Positions 23,649 through 35,640 of a DNA stretch of 64,000 nt are shown piece after piece (position 1 is the stretch's first letter; each line of letters begins with the position of its first letter). Source of the DNA: Amaurobius ferox. Its lineage: Eukaryota; Arthropoda; Arachnida; Araneae; Amaurobiidae. The notes beneath the pieces are model-generated. The model was given only the letters and a program-made list of their open reading frames with translations, was not told the origin of the DNA and made no database searches. The position numbers and the translations under genes are program-made. The stretch spans positions 142,956,450 through 143,020,449 of the forward strand of contig OX578134.1 in NCBI GenBank assembly GCA_951213105.1, given 5' to 3'.

Positions 23649-24439
23649 AAATCGACTCACTCTCATATTATTAAATTATTTCATTACTTTAATTTTATTA
23701 TGCATTTATAGTGCTTAGTTTTACATGTGAAGCTTGATACAAAGCACTGGTTAATCTGAGACCGAGACAGATATAATCGTCTGCATATCCTGATCTATAA
23801 TATCACAAAAAATATTTATAAAAAATTGCATACTCGTATTAAAAAATGACATTGTCGAAACTAACACTGTTAAAAAATAGATATCTAGAGATAACATTTA
23901 AAATTTTTTTTAAAAATTGTATAATTAAGCTATTTTGTTATAACGCAGTTTACAATTAGTAGTCTAGTCAATTATTTAGACTAGTGAAGGAGGTAACTAA
24001 GATTTTACTCTCACGCTTCAATATGTTGTTTTTATTCCAAAATAATAACTTAGGTGACATCGATATGGACACATCGAAACAGTAGTACAAAAGCAAATAA
24101 TTTCACCTGCAAAAAGTGAATAAAGTTCAGTGAGATTTAAAAGTGTTAGAAAAAAATTGGAAAATCAAGTTACTCGAAAATCAAAAACTAACCATCATAA
24201 GTTCGGAAATGTTTACATTTTCACAGCAAATGAGATTAATTAAATGCAACATCATTATACCATGAAATACTAATAGGAGTAATCCGAAAATAAGATTCGC
24301 GTATCGATATTATCGGAGGTAGTATACGGATTGGAAAAACTATACTGTCTTCCATTTACGGACATTCATCTTCTTGCAAGGAGCGATGGTTTATCGACAA
24401 AGTCAATGCTGCGCATGCGCAGAAGTAGGCCGAACCGAG
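23649..24439. other. Dscam intron, no feature recognised
   Basis: AT-rich, then a GC-richer patch from 24340. The patch contains TGCGCATGCGCA (24410-24421), which may already belong to the mariner relic. Confidence 0.45.
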
Positions 24440-24840
24440 CAGCAACCTCCGATCTTCTGGGGAAGTTCGGTTGAAAACAAACGCAGGGATCACCTCTCCT
24501 TGCAGTTCTGACCTTGCACTCGGTGATTTCTACTTCTTCCCAGCTTTGAAGAAGGCGTTCGACGCCATTGCATTAGCAATGTCGACGTGATACACGTCGT
24601 TTGCAACTTCTTCGTTATGCAGGATACAGGTTTTTACGCGACTATTACGGACTTTTACGAACTCTTGAACCTGGTGGTACACCGCTGCAATGTCTGTGGG
24701 GACCGAGTTGAAAAAAAAAGGTAAGTCATGATCTTCTCCTCCATAGTATTTTTTGTAACCAGCATAGATATTCTTTACGCTGACGGACACACCGTATTTA
24801 TTTTTGACTACTCCATGTATGATGCGAAATAGTTAAAAAG
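24440..24840 (+). pseudogene. Mariner-like transposase, C-terminal relic
   Basis: The plus strand at 24510 reads DLALGDFYFFPALKKAFDAI, the mariner 'PDLAP.D.ylFp.LK' block with the catalytic-region Asp, then hits a stop. After frameshifts it continues with FYATITDFYELLNLVVHRCN and GDRVEKK, the typical mariner tail (W/RCV..GDYVEK). Only the last third of a transposase is present, ending about 90 bp before the Dscam splice donor. The minus ORF 24530-24790 is a shadow. Confidence 0.65.
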
Positions 24841-24927
24841 CGTTGTTCAATGTTAATAGATAATTTAACTATATTTATAGTGAAACAAAATAAGTGTTTA
24901 TTATTCAAACCAAATTAAATGCATTAC

Positions 24928-25116
24928 CTCCTCCTTTTGTTTGTGAAGCAATTTCCTCACTTGGTTCTCCCCTACCAGCGTTATTGAAAGCTGTCAATGT
25001 GAAAAGGTATTTAGTACCACATTTTAAGCTCTTGACGACTGCAGTATTTCGCTGCGGTGCCACATGGGATTCTTCAGTAATATCTCCTGTCTCACTTTTA
25101 TATTGCAATACATACC
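24928..25116 (-). CDS. Dscam: Dscam-family receptor, FnIII-domain exon (second half)
   Basis: This 189-nt phase 1-1 exon has acceptor TTCATTTACAG just upstream and donor GTAATG downstream. It encodes YVLQYKSETGDITEESHVAP, then LKCGTKYLFTLTAFNNAGRG and EPSEEIASQTKGG. These are the C' to G strands of a fibronectin type III domain; the G..Y.F.L.A.N.AG.G.PS pattern is clear. Dscam FnIII domains are commonly split by an intron before the C strand, so the first half should be a separate exon upstream. I could not find it in this window. The last G joins CA of exon 5226-5519 to give ...TKGGAPQAPD, an ordinary FnIII-FnIII linker. This would be the FnIII domain before the membrane-proximal one. Confidence 0.88.
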
Positions 25117-26469
25117 CTGTAAATGAATAAAATTATACAGATTATGAACGTCCTTTATATTTCAATACATACTTTGCAAATGAATAAAATTATGCAGATT
25201 ATGAAATTTCTGTATATTGCAAATTTATAAATTTGAAAATTCATAAAAATATACGATGGAATCTCTATATATTAAAAACGTTGATGAAACATGCGCAAAT
25301 TTATGCTTACTTGTATTTCATCCGTTAATATCTGCTCTAAGATCGGTTTAAAGTAATTAAAACCAACTTCACAAACAGGATAATTTTTTTGTTTATCTTC
25401 TGATATTTTATAGTAAAATGCAACAATGTGCTTCGAAAGAACATTTATTAGGTGCAGTAAGATATGGCCATACAGAGAAAACAAGACGTATTTTATGAAA
25501 TACTTCGCAAAGAAGCATACGTCGTATTTACATTACATGCCAAGAAATTATGAAATCCTAACATTACCAGCTGTTTAGTTACATGTAGCAGAAAGCGACA
25601 GTCACTGTTTGACTTTTTGATTCATTAGTTAACTTTAGTATGTTGACCGTTGAATTGCAAAGTCAACTATTAATCACTTGGTCATAGGTAAAGCTATTAT
25701 TTTGTTGTGACGATGGTCAAGAAGCTACAGCGTTAGTTCTGAATTTCGTGATAAAATGATTAAAGTCTTCTCATATGTCAGATAAAAGCAGTAGTTAACA
25801 GAAGAATAATCTGTACATCATTTGTGTTGTTAATATTCTACATGTACAGGAGATGTATCATGATAAGAGTATTTTTAATAACATATCCTTCTCACAGAAT
25901 TATATTCAGTTTTAAATTCCCTAAAATATGTAAAATTTGAATTACTTATACATTTATAATTCAATTAAGAGTGTGATGTATTAATAGCCTTAGAGCTTAA
26001 AGTATCATATGAGTATATGGTGAATTTCGCAATTGCGTCATTATAAGTCCCCTAAATTTTTGTTTACTGCAACGACAGTGAGTAACATAAGGCTGTATCC
26101 ATATATTCTATCGATCGTGAAGCCTCATTATATTAATAACCGTAGATATCGTTTCCACATTTTAACATGTTTTACTGTTTCGCCTTTAATTACGGATCAG
26201 GTACAAAATTATTACTCAAGGAATTATGATATCACAACTCTATCTGGAACTTTATTTTGTTCCTCGCAGCTTTGTCAAAATTCCTCATCCTCGACGAGAA
26301 ATTTATTCTTTGAGTACCTTCTGATTCAAATTCCTTGATCGATAATACCAAACTTATATTTTCTTTTTCACGCGCATTCAGATTCGTTCCTACAGCTACT
26401 TATTCCTTGTTTAGGAATGGGAAGGCGCAGCCGGTACCGATGTGTCTCGAAGAGATTTTTTTTCATTCT
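25117..26469 (-). other. Dscam intron, no feature recognised
   Basis: There are short direct repeats (AATACATAC...AATGAATAAAATTAT) just upstream of the acceptor at 25107-25200. No exon for the first half of the FnIII domain was found. Confidence 0.5.
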
Positions 26470-26733
26470 TTTGAGTCAAACCGTACGACTTACCCAAAAA
26501 GGTAAGGTCTGTTTGGACATCTGGGACAGTACCACAAAAGTTAGACCATAACCCAGTGGTGGCGACGTCCACAGAGACCGTACCCTCTTTCCCTTGCTAA
26601 CAACTTTCAAACCCATAGATTTAAAATGTCTGTACTCCGCTTAATCACGGGGGTGATATAGGCAGTTCCAGGAATTGCACTCGGGTCCTCCGAGTGTGGT
26701 CTTCGCGCCTTAACCACTGGGCTATCCCGTCCA
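26470..26733 (-). mobile_element. tRNA-derived SINE, family B, copy 2
   Basis: The minus strand begins CAGTGGTTAAGGCGCGAAG (box-A-like), followed by a degenerate box B. It carries the family B body with 'CTGTGGACGTCGCCACC' and a 3' part resembling that at 27700-27748. Confidence 0.75.
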
Positions 26734-27462
26734 GGAATAATTTAACTTATAATGTATGATGTAGCATCGCTCGATCCTAACATTTACGTTTTATTTATCC
26801 AATCAAGAATTGTTTTGGCGAAAACGTCACTTAGACAAATCCTGTGCGCTAGCAGATGAGGGTGAACCAGAAAATCATTTGGCCAGCTGATTAAAATTGT
26901 ATGTCATTTCTTAAAAGAGACGCTATGCATCCGTTTAGTGAGTTTCAAGGCTGGATAATAAAATAAGACTGGATAATAAAACTTCTCTATAATGATTATT
27001 GAACTGCACTGTTTGCATACCACAAATTCTACATACAATACGTTTTAAAGAGATTTTATCGTCCTTTGAATTCGGTCTGTTGCTGCCCTACTTGTGGAAG
27101 CGGCAAACACTGTGATGTTTCTGTGAAACATGTCTATCATTTTGTGCATTACTGTATTTTATTTTGCAATTCCCTGAATGATTTTTTAAAGAGCTTTGCC
27201 TTTCATTGAGTGATTCTGTACTTTGTTGTCAATAAAATATTAGAACAGTCAGAATGTGACTCTCGACTGCATAAGGTATGCTGGTTGCTCCTTTTTGGCC
27301 TGTGGCAAATGGTAGGCGCTAGTGTTGCTTCGGCGGCCTCTGGGCCGACTTGGGGTCTGTCAGGCTCAGTCCGGTGGGTGTGGTTTTGGCTGCGCGTTTC
27401 AAATTACCTCGTTTTTCTGGATACCTTTGGGTGAGGCGGTGTATCTTGTATGATTGCAATGC
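26734..27462. other. Intergenic or intronic, GC-richer patch
   Basis: 27270-27440 is unusually GC-rich (GGCCTCTGGGCCGACTTGGG) compared with its surroundings and directly precedes a SINE. It may be a fragment of another retroelement, but no domain is visible in any frame. Confidence 0.4.
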
Positions 27463-27748
27463 AGGGTTGCGACAGTCGAGTGGTTAGCGCGTAAGGATTG
27501 CGGTCAGACGACCGGAGTTCGATTCTCGGATCTACTCAAACTGTCCCGGTGTTCACATAGAGTATGGTCACATTAAATATGCGGGACCGTAAGTCCTTCC
27601 GAAAGGTTGGTGGTAGGAGAAGGAGGGTACGGTCCTTGTGGATACCTCCCTCACTGGGTTTCGGTCTAACTTGGGTGGAACTTTCCGGACGTTCAAACAG
27701 ATACTTTACACTTTCAGGTAGGTCTGACAGTTTGGGGTGAAGTAAAGA
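27463..27748 (+). mobile_element. tRNA-derived SINE, family B, copy 3
   Basis: This is the best-preserved copy. It has box A GAGTGGTTAGCGCGTAAGG, box B GAGTTCGATTC, then the body with GGTGGTAGGAGAAGGAGGGT and the CACTGGGTTTCGGTCTAA segment, ending near AGGTAGGTCTGACAG. Confidence 0.85.
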
Positions 27749-27959
27749 AAATGAACACATTTTACAATAAAAATATTCCATTTGAATATTATTAATCTAT
27801 TGGAAAATCTATATACACTTCATTGAAGTATTTCAATATTTTGCATAATTTTCCATTAATATTATACTTCAATAAATACAAGGTGATTGTAAACTCTTTT
27901 AACAAAAATTTAAAGGTGATAGAACACATCAAGACTAACAATATTTGCAATGGAACTTA

Positions 27960-28297
27960 GGACCGAACTTAGGTGACCGAATGGACTTAGTGGACTTACT
28001 AGACCGAATGGACTTAGTGAATTTACTAGACCGAATGGACTTAGTGGACTTACTAGACCGAATGGACTTAGTGTACTTACTAGACCGAATGGACTTAGTG
28101 GACTTACTAGACCGAATGGACTTAGTGGACTTACTAGACCGAATGGACTTAGTGGACTTACTAGACCGAATGGACTTAGTGGAGACTTACTAGACCGAAT
28201 GGACTTAGTGGAGACTTACTAGACCGAATGGACTTAGTGGAGACGTACTAGACCGAATGGACTTAGTGGACGTACTAGACCGAATGGAACTTAGTGC
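27960..28297 (+). repeat. 27-bp minisatellite (12 core copies)
   Basis: The core GACCGAATGGACTTAG starts at 27975 and recurs every 27 bp eight times (to 28164), then at 29-bp spacing three times (28193, 28222, 28251), then once more at 28278. A degenerate half-unit precedes it. Because 27 bp equals nine codons, it creates an artefactual ORF of DRMDLVDLL repeats (27945-28193). I regard that as non-coding. Confidence 0.95.
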
Positions 28298-28879
28298 CAG
28301 AAAATAATAAAGTTACATATCTGCATTGATCCTTCAACAGTGAATAAAAATAGACTTAACTAATTTAGGAATTTTCACTTTTCGATTCGCATCAGAGAAA
28401 GACTCAAAGTAACTGCTCTCAGTGTCATCCGAAGGAGTCGTTCCACAGCCGACACCGGCGAATGAAAATCGCACCCTCTCGCAGGCTCCTGGTGTGGTGT
28501 TGATCTTGTCCGCAGCAACGATTCTCGCGACGAGATCTGCCCTTTTAATTAAATCTGTTCATTTTCCTCCTCCGCATTTGACGTTGGTACTAATTAAAAT
28601 CATTCTAATTGATCTGAAATGTGTTACTTACTACGTACTGGCTATGAAAAGGGTAACTTTGACAATTTGACACTTTGCACCTTTATGCACACCCGAGGAT
28701 GCCCTCATCGCAATGATGTCTGCTCTTCGACGTCGTTGATGAACCAAAATCGACACGATACTAATGAGAAGAATCGGGTTCAATGTGTGGTATGGATGCA
28801 TACCTTTGCTTTCCTTTCAAAACACGTGCAGCGAATGCATAAACTGAAACTCCACACTGAAAACGTGCATTATGCAGGG
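28298..28879. other. Unassigned sequence
   Basis: 28400-28560 is GC-richer, and the minus strand reads ADKINTTPGACERVRFSFAG. It may be decayed transposon coding sequence, but I cannot name a family. Two plus-strand ORFs here (28422-28670, 28619-28882) show no domain. Confidence 0.35.
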
Positions 28880-29215
28880 TGATTCAGACTTTCCCGTACA
28901 AACTTTAATGGGAGATATGGGACACAAAAACATTTCTTTCCTAATGAATGTGTGTCTTTAGACGTCATCTTTTGGTTCCAAGCCGCTATGGGGTAGAGTG
29001 GAAATTGGCTATTTTTCGTCGTTATCATTCGTAATTTGGACTTCATACGTACAAAACAATGTTCTATTCCAGTCCACGTGCTGACATAAATGACACGCAT
29101 TTGGACGGAATAGAGCAGTTGCTGTGACAGAAGAGTCACACGCAGTAGACCGGTGTTCCGCCCTCGACGCCACTCAAAACTCTCCGCGTGTTTTCGCAAT
29201 GTATGGACATGATAA
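28880..29215 (-). mobile_element. Unclassified transposon end
   Basis: GGGTGATTCAGACTTTCCCG at its start resembles element termini of the 'GGGTGATTC' type common in arthropod repeats. The minus strand has a 109-codon ORF (28870-29199) that looks like repeat-derived sequence rather than a known domain. I cannot identify the superfamily. Confidence 0.35.
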
Positions 29216-29244
29216 ATATAAGTCCATCCTTGATGTAATGGGTT

Positions 29245-29360
29245 AGGGGAATGATTGCACAGTCCCTGTGATTGCCACTCCTATTACGTTCCGATCAAAA
29301 TTGGGTAATTAGTTTCCGGGTATCCAAGCAAATACTGTCAGCAGCAAACTCTGGACTCAT
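29245..29360 (+). mobile_element. SINE family B, partial copy
   Basis: This copy holds only the 3' body (CAGTCCCTGTGATTGCCACT, then TTCCGATCAAAATTGG), matching the family B segment that follows the tRNA-like head elsewhere. Confidence 0.55.
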
Positions 29361-31067
29361 ATTGGGTACATGAACAGTCGTAAACAGCTACATGTTACAC
29401 GTACGAAGTACGATTATGAATGATATGCTCAAAATAGCCAATTAACGCACCACCCAACAGCGGCATATTGCTCCAGAGGGTGGCATATGCGGACATACAT
29501 TCAGTAAAGAAAAATGTTTGTAATATTGTTCTATACCTTTAAAGTTTTACAGGGCATGTAACGGCACCATATATACGAGTACCTGTAGTAGTATTTATAG
29601 TAGTACAGGTACATTATACAATCGAACGCCAGGTGATTAAACAATGCAAGCAATGTAAAGTGGTTGTGTTTTATTATGAATTTGTACAGTAATTTTGTTT
29701 TGTTTAGTATCACGTAATTACGTTTTGTTATGGGTTTATATTGTAAATGGGTTTTGTTAAAGTGTTTTAAAGTAATTGCTTATGTTAAGAGGTCTAAGTA
29801 AATATCTATATTATCTGTAATTATCTATAATTATCTATATTTGAGTGTTTGCGGTGATTTCTGAGTGCCCGACGTACCGATGGAAACATATTTTAAAATA
29901 TAATTTTACACTCAACTTTGTGCACACCGTAATGATGGACCTAAAAAATCATATCAGCTCAAAAATAATATGATCGCAAATTGGTGATTTCACCACAATT
30001 TTCGTTACTATAGATTCGATGATGTTATCATTAAAAAAATGTTAATCCCTTGTATTTATTCAATTCCACATTTAATGATTTATTATTATTTTAAATCTCG
30101 AAAAGCTTTAAGATGTTAAATTGATTTTTAAACTACAAGAAAAAAATTTACGCAATTTTAAAAATATTTTTCAACATCAATTCATTTTTAATTGTAAAAA
30201 AGAAATATCTATATTTTTGATAGTTTGCCTATAAAGCTTATTTCTTTCCTATTTTTTTTCTGCTACCTAAGAATTAGTAAAACAAGCAAAAACATCACAT
30301 CTCAATGAAAGCTCTATAAGCCACTTTATCTTGCTTTGGTTTTTTTTTCTGTTTGAAAGACACCGTTATTTTTCTCTGAAAAATATATTTCAACGTGTTG
30401 CAAATAAATTACATGATGGTTGCGTAAAATGCCATTTATACTATTTATTTCAAATACTAGAAAGCATTTTAAGTTTTTGCTTTTCACTTTGAAACATTTT
30501 CACTCCTTTTAGAAATACAAAATAATAAATATTAAACATTAGAAATTAATGAGTTTTAGATAAATGTGGCCTTTCTCAATAGAGGAAAAAATGCATAATT
30601 TTGACAACTTCTGGTTAATCAATTGATGAAAAATATGAAAAGTTTTATCGGTTATTTTATCATCGGATTTCTAATTAAGGTTGATATGGAACATAAATAA
30701 AATATTTTGAAAGAAAAATATAATCAATATCATAAAAATAAAAAAGTTCATATTTTGAAAATGGAGTGAAACAAATATAATACTATTTTTTTATCGTGTA
30801 AAGCTCATAAAAATGTTGAGCACATAAGTACCATATTTGAAACTAGTCTCCCCTTAAAACTAGAAAAGAACATTTCTTGCATTTATGATGTCTGTAAAAC
30901 GTTACTAGCCCCCATCTCATTAGCAGGTACTCTCATACTCTCATGTTTATGAAAATCCACGAAGGAATGGTCAGATTAAAATTACATTTATACTGCATAC
31001 TATTAATGATGATACAAATAAATGATTACAGTTTCAGATCAATTCATCCACATTCCTGGCACAAAAT
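29361..31067. other. AT-rich non-coding stretch
   Basis: No gene or element recognised. It is very AT-rich from 29900 to 31000. Confidence 0.55.
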
Positions 31068-32070
31068 CAGTATTTTTTGAAGACGCCCATAGCGGCAATA
31101 AGAGCTTCTAAACGTCGCAGCATCGAATCAAAGAGAGTTTGGGTGTATTGAGATATTGTCTGCCAGGCTTCTTCGATTAGCATCACAGTTCATTAGAGGT
31201 AACTGCTGGAAAACAGTAACAACCCAGACGCCGAGTGACCATATTCCATACATGTTCAATCGGTTGCGTGTCTGGCGCATGGAATGGGCAGAGATGAAGT
31301 GGAATCTGCAGAGAAGAAGGCGTGGACATTTCGGGAAACATGGAGTCGGGCGTTGTCTTGTTGGAATATAGCACCAGGCGTGTGCTGAAAGAAAGGTACA
31401 ACTTTGGCCTCTAAATCCTCCCTGATGCAGCTGTTTCTATTGAGCGTACCCGCAATGTGCAGCATCCGGGATAGCCAATTGCCCCCCACACCATCACACT
31501 TAACGTTCGTTCAGTATGAGGCTCTAAAACGCATGCTGCAAGATGACGCTCACCACAATACCGTCTAACGCGTATACGGCCATCATTGTAGTCCAGATTA
31601 TACTGGGACTCGTCCGGAACCACGATCTGGTGCAAATCCACACGCCATGGTCTGCACTCCTCCCCCCATTGTAATCTGAGGAGTTGGTGGTTCAGGGTCA
31701 ACGGTATCCTCCGCAAAAAAATGCTTGCATGCAGTCCTCTGAGCAGCAGACGCTTTCGAACCATAGAAGCAGACAATGCAACACTTGTAACAGTGCTCCA
31801 GCGCTGTGCTAACATTCGAGAAGAAGTTGTATGGTTTGTCACAGCCATGCGGATGAGATGTCTATCGTCTCGTGTTGTATTTACATTGCGTGGTCTACTG
31901 TCGGATTTTCGGCTCGTCCGGTTTTCTTCGGTCCACTGATTCTACACTTGTATTACTGTCGTGGTCTTAAGCTCCCTACGAGCTGCAATATCTCGGAACG
32001 AAAATCCTATCCTTCTTGCTGGTCAATTATGCGTCCCCGTTCGAAATCTGTAGTTTGCTTGTAAAGCGCC
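31068..32070 (-). pseudogene. Tc1-like transposase, full-length but frameshifted
   Basis: Read on the minus strand it covers almost a whole Tc1 transposase. The N-terminal helix-turn-helix start DFERGRIIDQQEG is near 32060-32010. Then RMLAQRWSTVTSVALSASMV and the first Asp of the catalytic triad in VVPDESQYNLDYNDGRIRVR. Next come VMVWGAIGYPG and the second Asp in FQQDNARLHVSRNV. Then PIEHVWNMVTRRL with the catalytic Glu, and the tail FDSMLRRLEALIAA...KKY before the stop at 31068-31070. It is split over at least four frames with internal stops, so it is inactive, although the three catalytic residues are still readable. Confidence 0.88.
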
Positions 32071-32999
32071 CTCTGACGTTGAGGAACATAGCGACTCAAA
32101 TGAAACAGTTTCCAACTTACCGATACCATACTTGCTTAGCTTTTTCACTGTTCTTTATTTATACTCCTCGTATGATCGTTCAGAGGGCGTTGCGGAGACC
32201 AACCATGCGCATTCACTCTGCATTTCTAATCAATTGCATGTCTTTCAGAAATCTGCAAGCGTCATCGTCGTCTGCGGATTTAATTTTACACTGTATTCAT
32301 TAAATATAATTATTTAATTATTTTTTGTCAGTTTTTATTTGTTTTATTGTCGGCATACATCGGGAATGTACATGTAACGAAATCCGTGTTCTTCCATGAA
32401 CAGTAGGATTCGTAGATCAGTTAGAACCCAGTTCTTGATCTGTGCTCATATACAGTTGAACTAAAAAAATATTCATGCATCGCCTTTATATTTCTAAGAC
32501 TTATATAAGGAAAAGGACAAAAAGATATTTAAAAAGATATGTATAGTGTTTAACTTGACTTGTAGACTTAATGACCTGCCATATAGACATTTTCTTGGCT
32601 GGTTACATTTTACTCATTTGGAAATTTCGGGAGTAGAAAAACCTTCCTAACATAATAGGATCGATGTTTTACTGACAGCACTCACAGCATTAAATAACAA
32701 TCTATTGGCATTTGAAACAGACATGGCGCAATTTGTCACATTTTATTCCGTCACTTCTTAGTTCTTTATTTGATGCAATGCACTGAAAATACGATGTACT
32801 ATTTGAATTTGAACTATTTATAGAATTTGTTAAGCATATACTTCTGAAAATACTGATTATTTTGTACAATGCACTTTCCTGATCAGCATTGTACATATTG
32901 CGGCTTTACTTTGCATTACTACAGAACATCTCTTGCAGTTCGACAATGAAAAGTAACAAGATGGTATGCAAGCGATAAAGAAAACCGTGCGGTTTTCCA
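32071..32999. other. Non-coding stretch
   Basis: 32071-32220 probably holds the remaining 5' end of the Tc1 element: GCGCCCTCTGACG and its inverse-like CAGAGGGCGTTGCG occur about 100 bp apart. Nothing else is recognised. Confidence 0.4.
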
Positions 33000-33131
33000 T
33001 TTGGATAGAAAATTATAAATATATTATAAACTATACATATATATTATAAACTATATACATATATATTATAAACTATATACATACACATATATATATACAT
33101 ATATATTATATACATATATATTATAAACTCT

Positions 33132-33174
<43 letters not shown>

Positions 33175-33190
33175 TATTATAAACTTGAGT
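33000..33190. repeat. (TA)n / TATATATTATAAAC compound repeat
   Basis: The short unit ATATATTATAAACTATA recurs several times and passes into pure (TA)n with ACA interruptions. Confidence 0.9.
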
Positions 33191-33977
33191 GCATACTGTA
33201 TTAAATACGATGGTGTAGCACATGCAGTCACATTAAGAAAATCAAGAATAAAGACAACTTAAAGTTAAAAATATTAAAAGAACTCATTCACAACGATATT
33301 GGCTGGGATAATCTAATCCAAACAGATTTGTGAACAATAAATACTATGCAAACACATTTAGAGACAAATTATTTTAACAGGTACGTTTTTAAATAATAAC
33401 CCTACATTATAACTGTACTAAGATAGCACACAGAAAATGAGATCCTAGAAATTAAATATTGTAAATATATTGCTAAAAGTATATGTGATGTTTCGTATTC
33501 ATTTCTTCTGTCTATAATCGCTATGAGAAAGGAAGAATTTTAAAATAACGTTGATAGAAAATGTATGTATTTCATTGATTATATAATGTGAACTCTAAAT
33601 ATAAGGCGAACAATCTATGGTTATGAAGTAACAACATTTAGATTCCATCGATCCCAAAATCGACTCAAAATTATAGTATTTAAATGAATGATAATGTATC
33701 ATAATATCATGAGCAAGATTATATTGAATGTCATACTAAGTCAATTAATCCGGAAATGTCGATTCTATCAAATCAGAGAAACTTGACCAAGACAGCGGTT
33801 GTCGTTACTCAGGTTTAGCGTGTGTTACATTCCTCGATTTTTCCTGAGCTGAAGAACACGCGATGTATTTTGGGTATAACATACAATTAATTTAGTTTAA
33901 TGTGAACTAGAATAATATTTTTACTATTACGTCATGATTAATAAAGAAACTCCACTTTGTGCTAAGGATAAGGAAAA
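33191..33977. other. AT-rich non-coding stretch
   Basis: Nothing recognised. Confidence 0.5.
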
Positions 33978-34155
33978 CTAGAGCAGCGTAAATAAGCACA
34001 AATAACACAATTAAACAGCATACACCTATCACCCATTCCACATTTGGATTTCGTGTTTGTTGGTTTTCTTGCACTGATGAAAGGGACCCAACGTACCCTC
34101 GAAACAGCTGTATGCTACTTTATTGTATCATTTGTGCTTATTTACGTCACTCTAG
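33978..34155. repeat. Long inverted repeat enclosing a hammerhead-like motif
   Basis: The left arm 33978-34025 (CTAGAGCAGCGTAAATAAGC...) and right arm 34109-34155 (its inverse, ...ACGTCACTCTAG) share about 80 percent of 47 bp. The block GTAAATAAGCACAAAT is identical. The ~83-bp centre contains the ribozyme-like motif, whose 3' end overlaps the right arm. This may be a Penelope-type or retrozyme-type terminal remnant. Confidence 0.85.
34070..34116 (+). ncRNA. Hammerhead ribozyme-like motif
   Basis: The core CTGATGA (34074-34080) is followed by stem II AGGG/CCCT with a 10-nt loop, then GAAA (34101-34104). A 4-bp palindromic loopless stem III (ACAG/CTGT, 34104-34111) follows, with cleavage dinucleotide UA. 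Stem I is weak: GCA before the core pairs with TGC after the site, with a mismatch beyond. The core is complete, and the loopless stem III matches the Penelope-type ribozyme at 10048-10089, but no coding remnant is adjacent. Confidence 0.6.
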
Positions 34156-35308
<1,153 letters not shown>

Positions 35309-35496
35309 CTAGCCCCAGTGCCTGGGGGAATAGCCAGGTACCCTGCCCCTGGGGATTATACCAGGGGACTGGTCTTCCGGGTTGAGCGTGGGGCTAACAA
35401 CTCCACCCCGGAAAAAGATTCTTGTTACGAAACCTTAAAGGAAGTCTTGGCCCTACAAGAACAAGGGCTGTAGTACCATGATAACGATGTATATAC

Positions 35497-35576
<80 letters not shown>

Positions 35577-35640
35577 CGTTAGGTAATCGCACTCCCATCT
35601 CAAATATCAGCATCTATGGACAGGTATTGTGCTTATTAGA
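35309..35640 (+). mobile_element. GC-rich dispersed-repeat fragment with (TA)n
   Basis: 35309-35485 is GC-rich (GCCCCAGTGCCTGGGGGAAT, CCCCTGGGGATTATACCAGG) and starts abruptly at the end of the fold-back element. It is followed by (TA)n (35489-35575) and a flank ATCGTTAGGTAATCGCACTC. It resembles the 5' part of a non-LTR retroelement, but no domain supports this. Confidence 0.35.

Noticed and set aside
24530..24790. Minus-strand ORF of 86 codons next to the Dscam exon
   Set aside because: The complementary strand carries recognisable mariner tail motifs, so this frame is a shadow and not a Dscam exon.
27945..28193. ORF encoding DRMDLVDLL repeats
   Set aside because: It is created by a 27-bp minisatellite whose later 29-bp units break the frame. 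No flanking coding sequence.
27975..28297. CRISPR array
   Set aside because: There are no unique spacers; the repeats are directly tandem. Eukaryotic context. The same reasoning applies to 37676-38006 and 58117-58680.
28870..29199. Minus-strand ORF of 109 codons as a gene
   Set aside because: It starts at a transposon-like terminus and shows no domain. Kept only as an unclassified element end.
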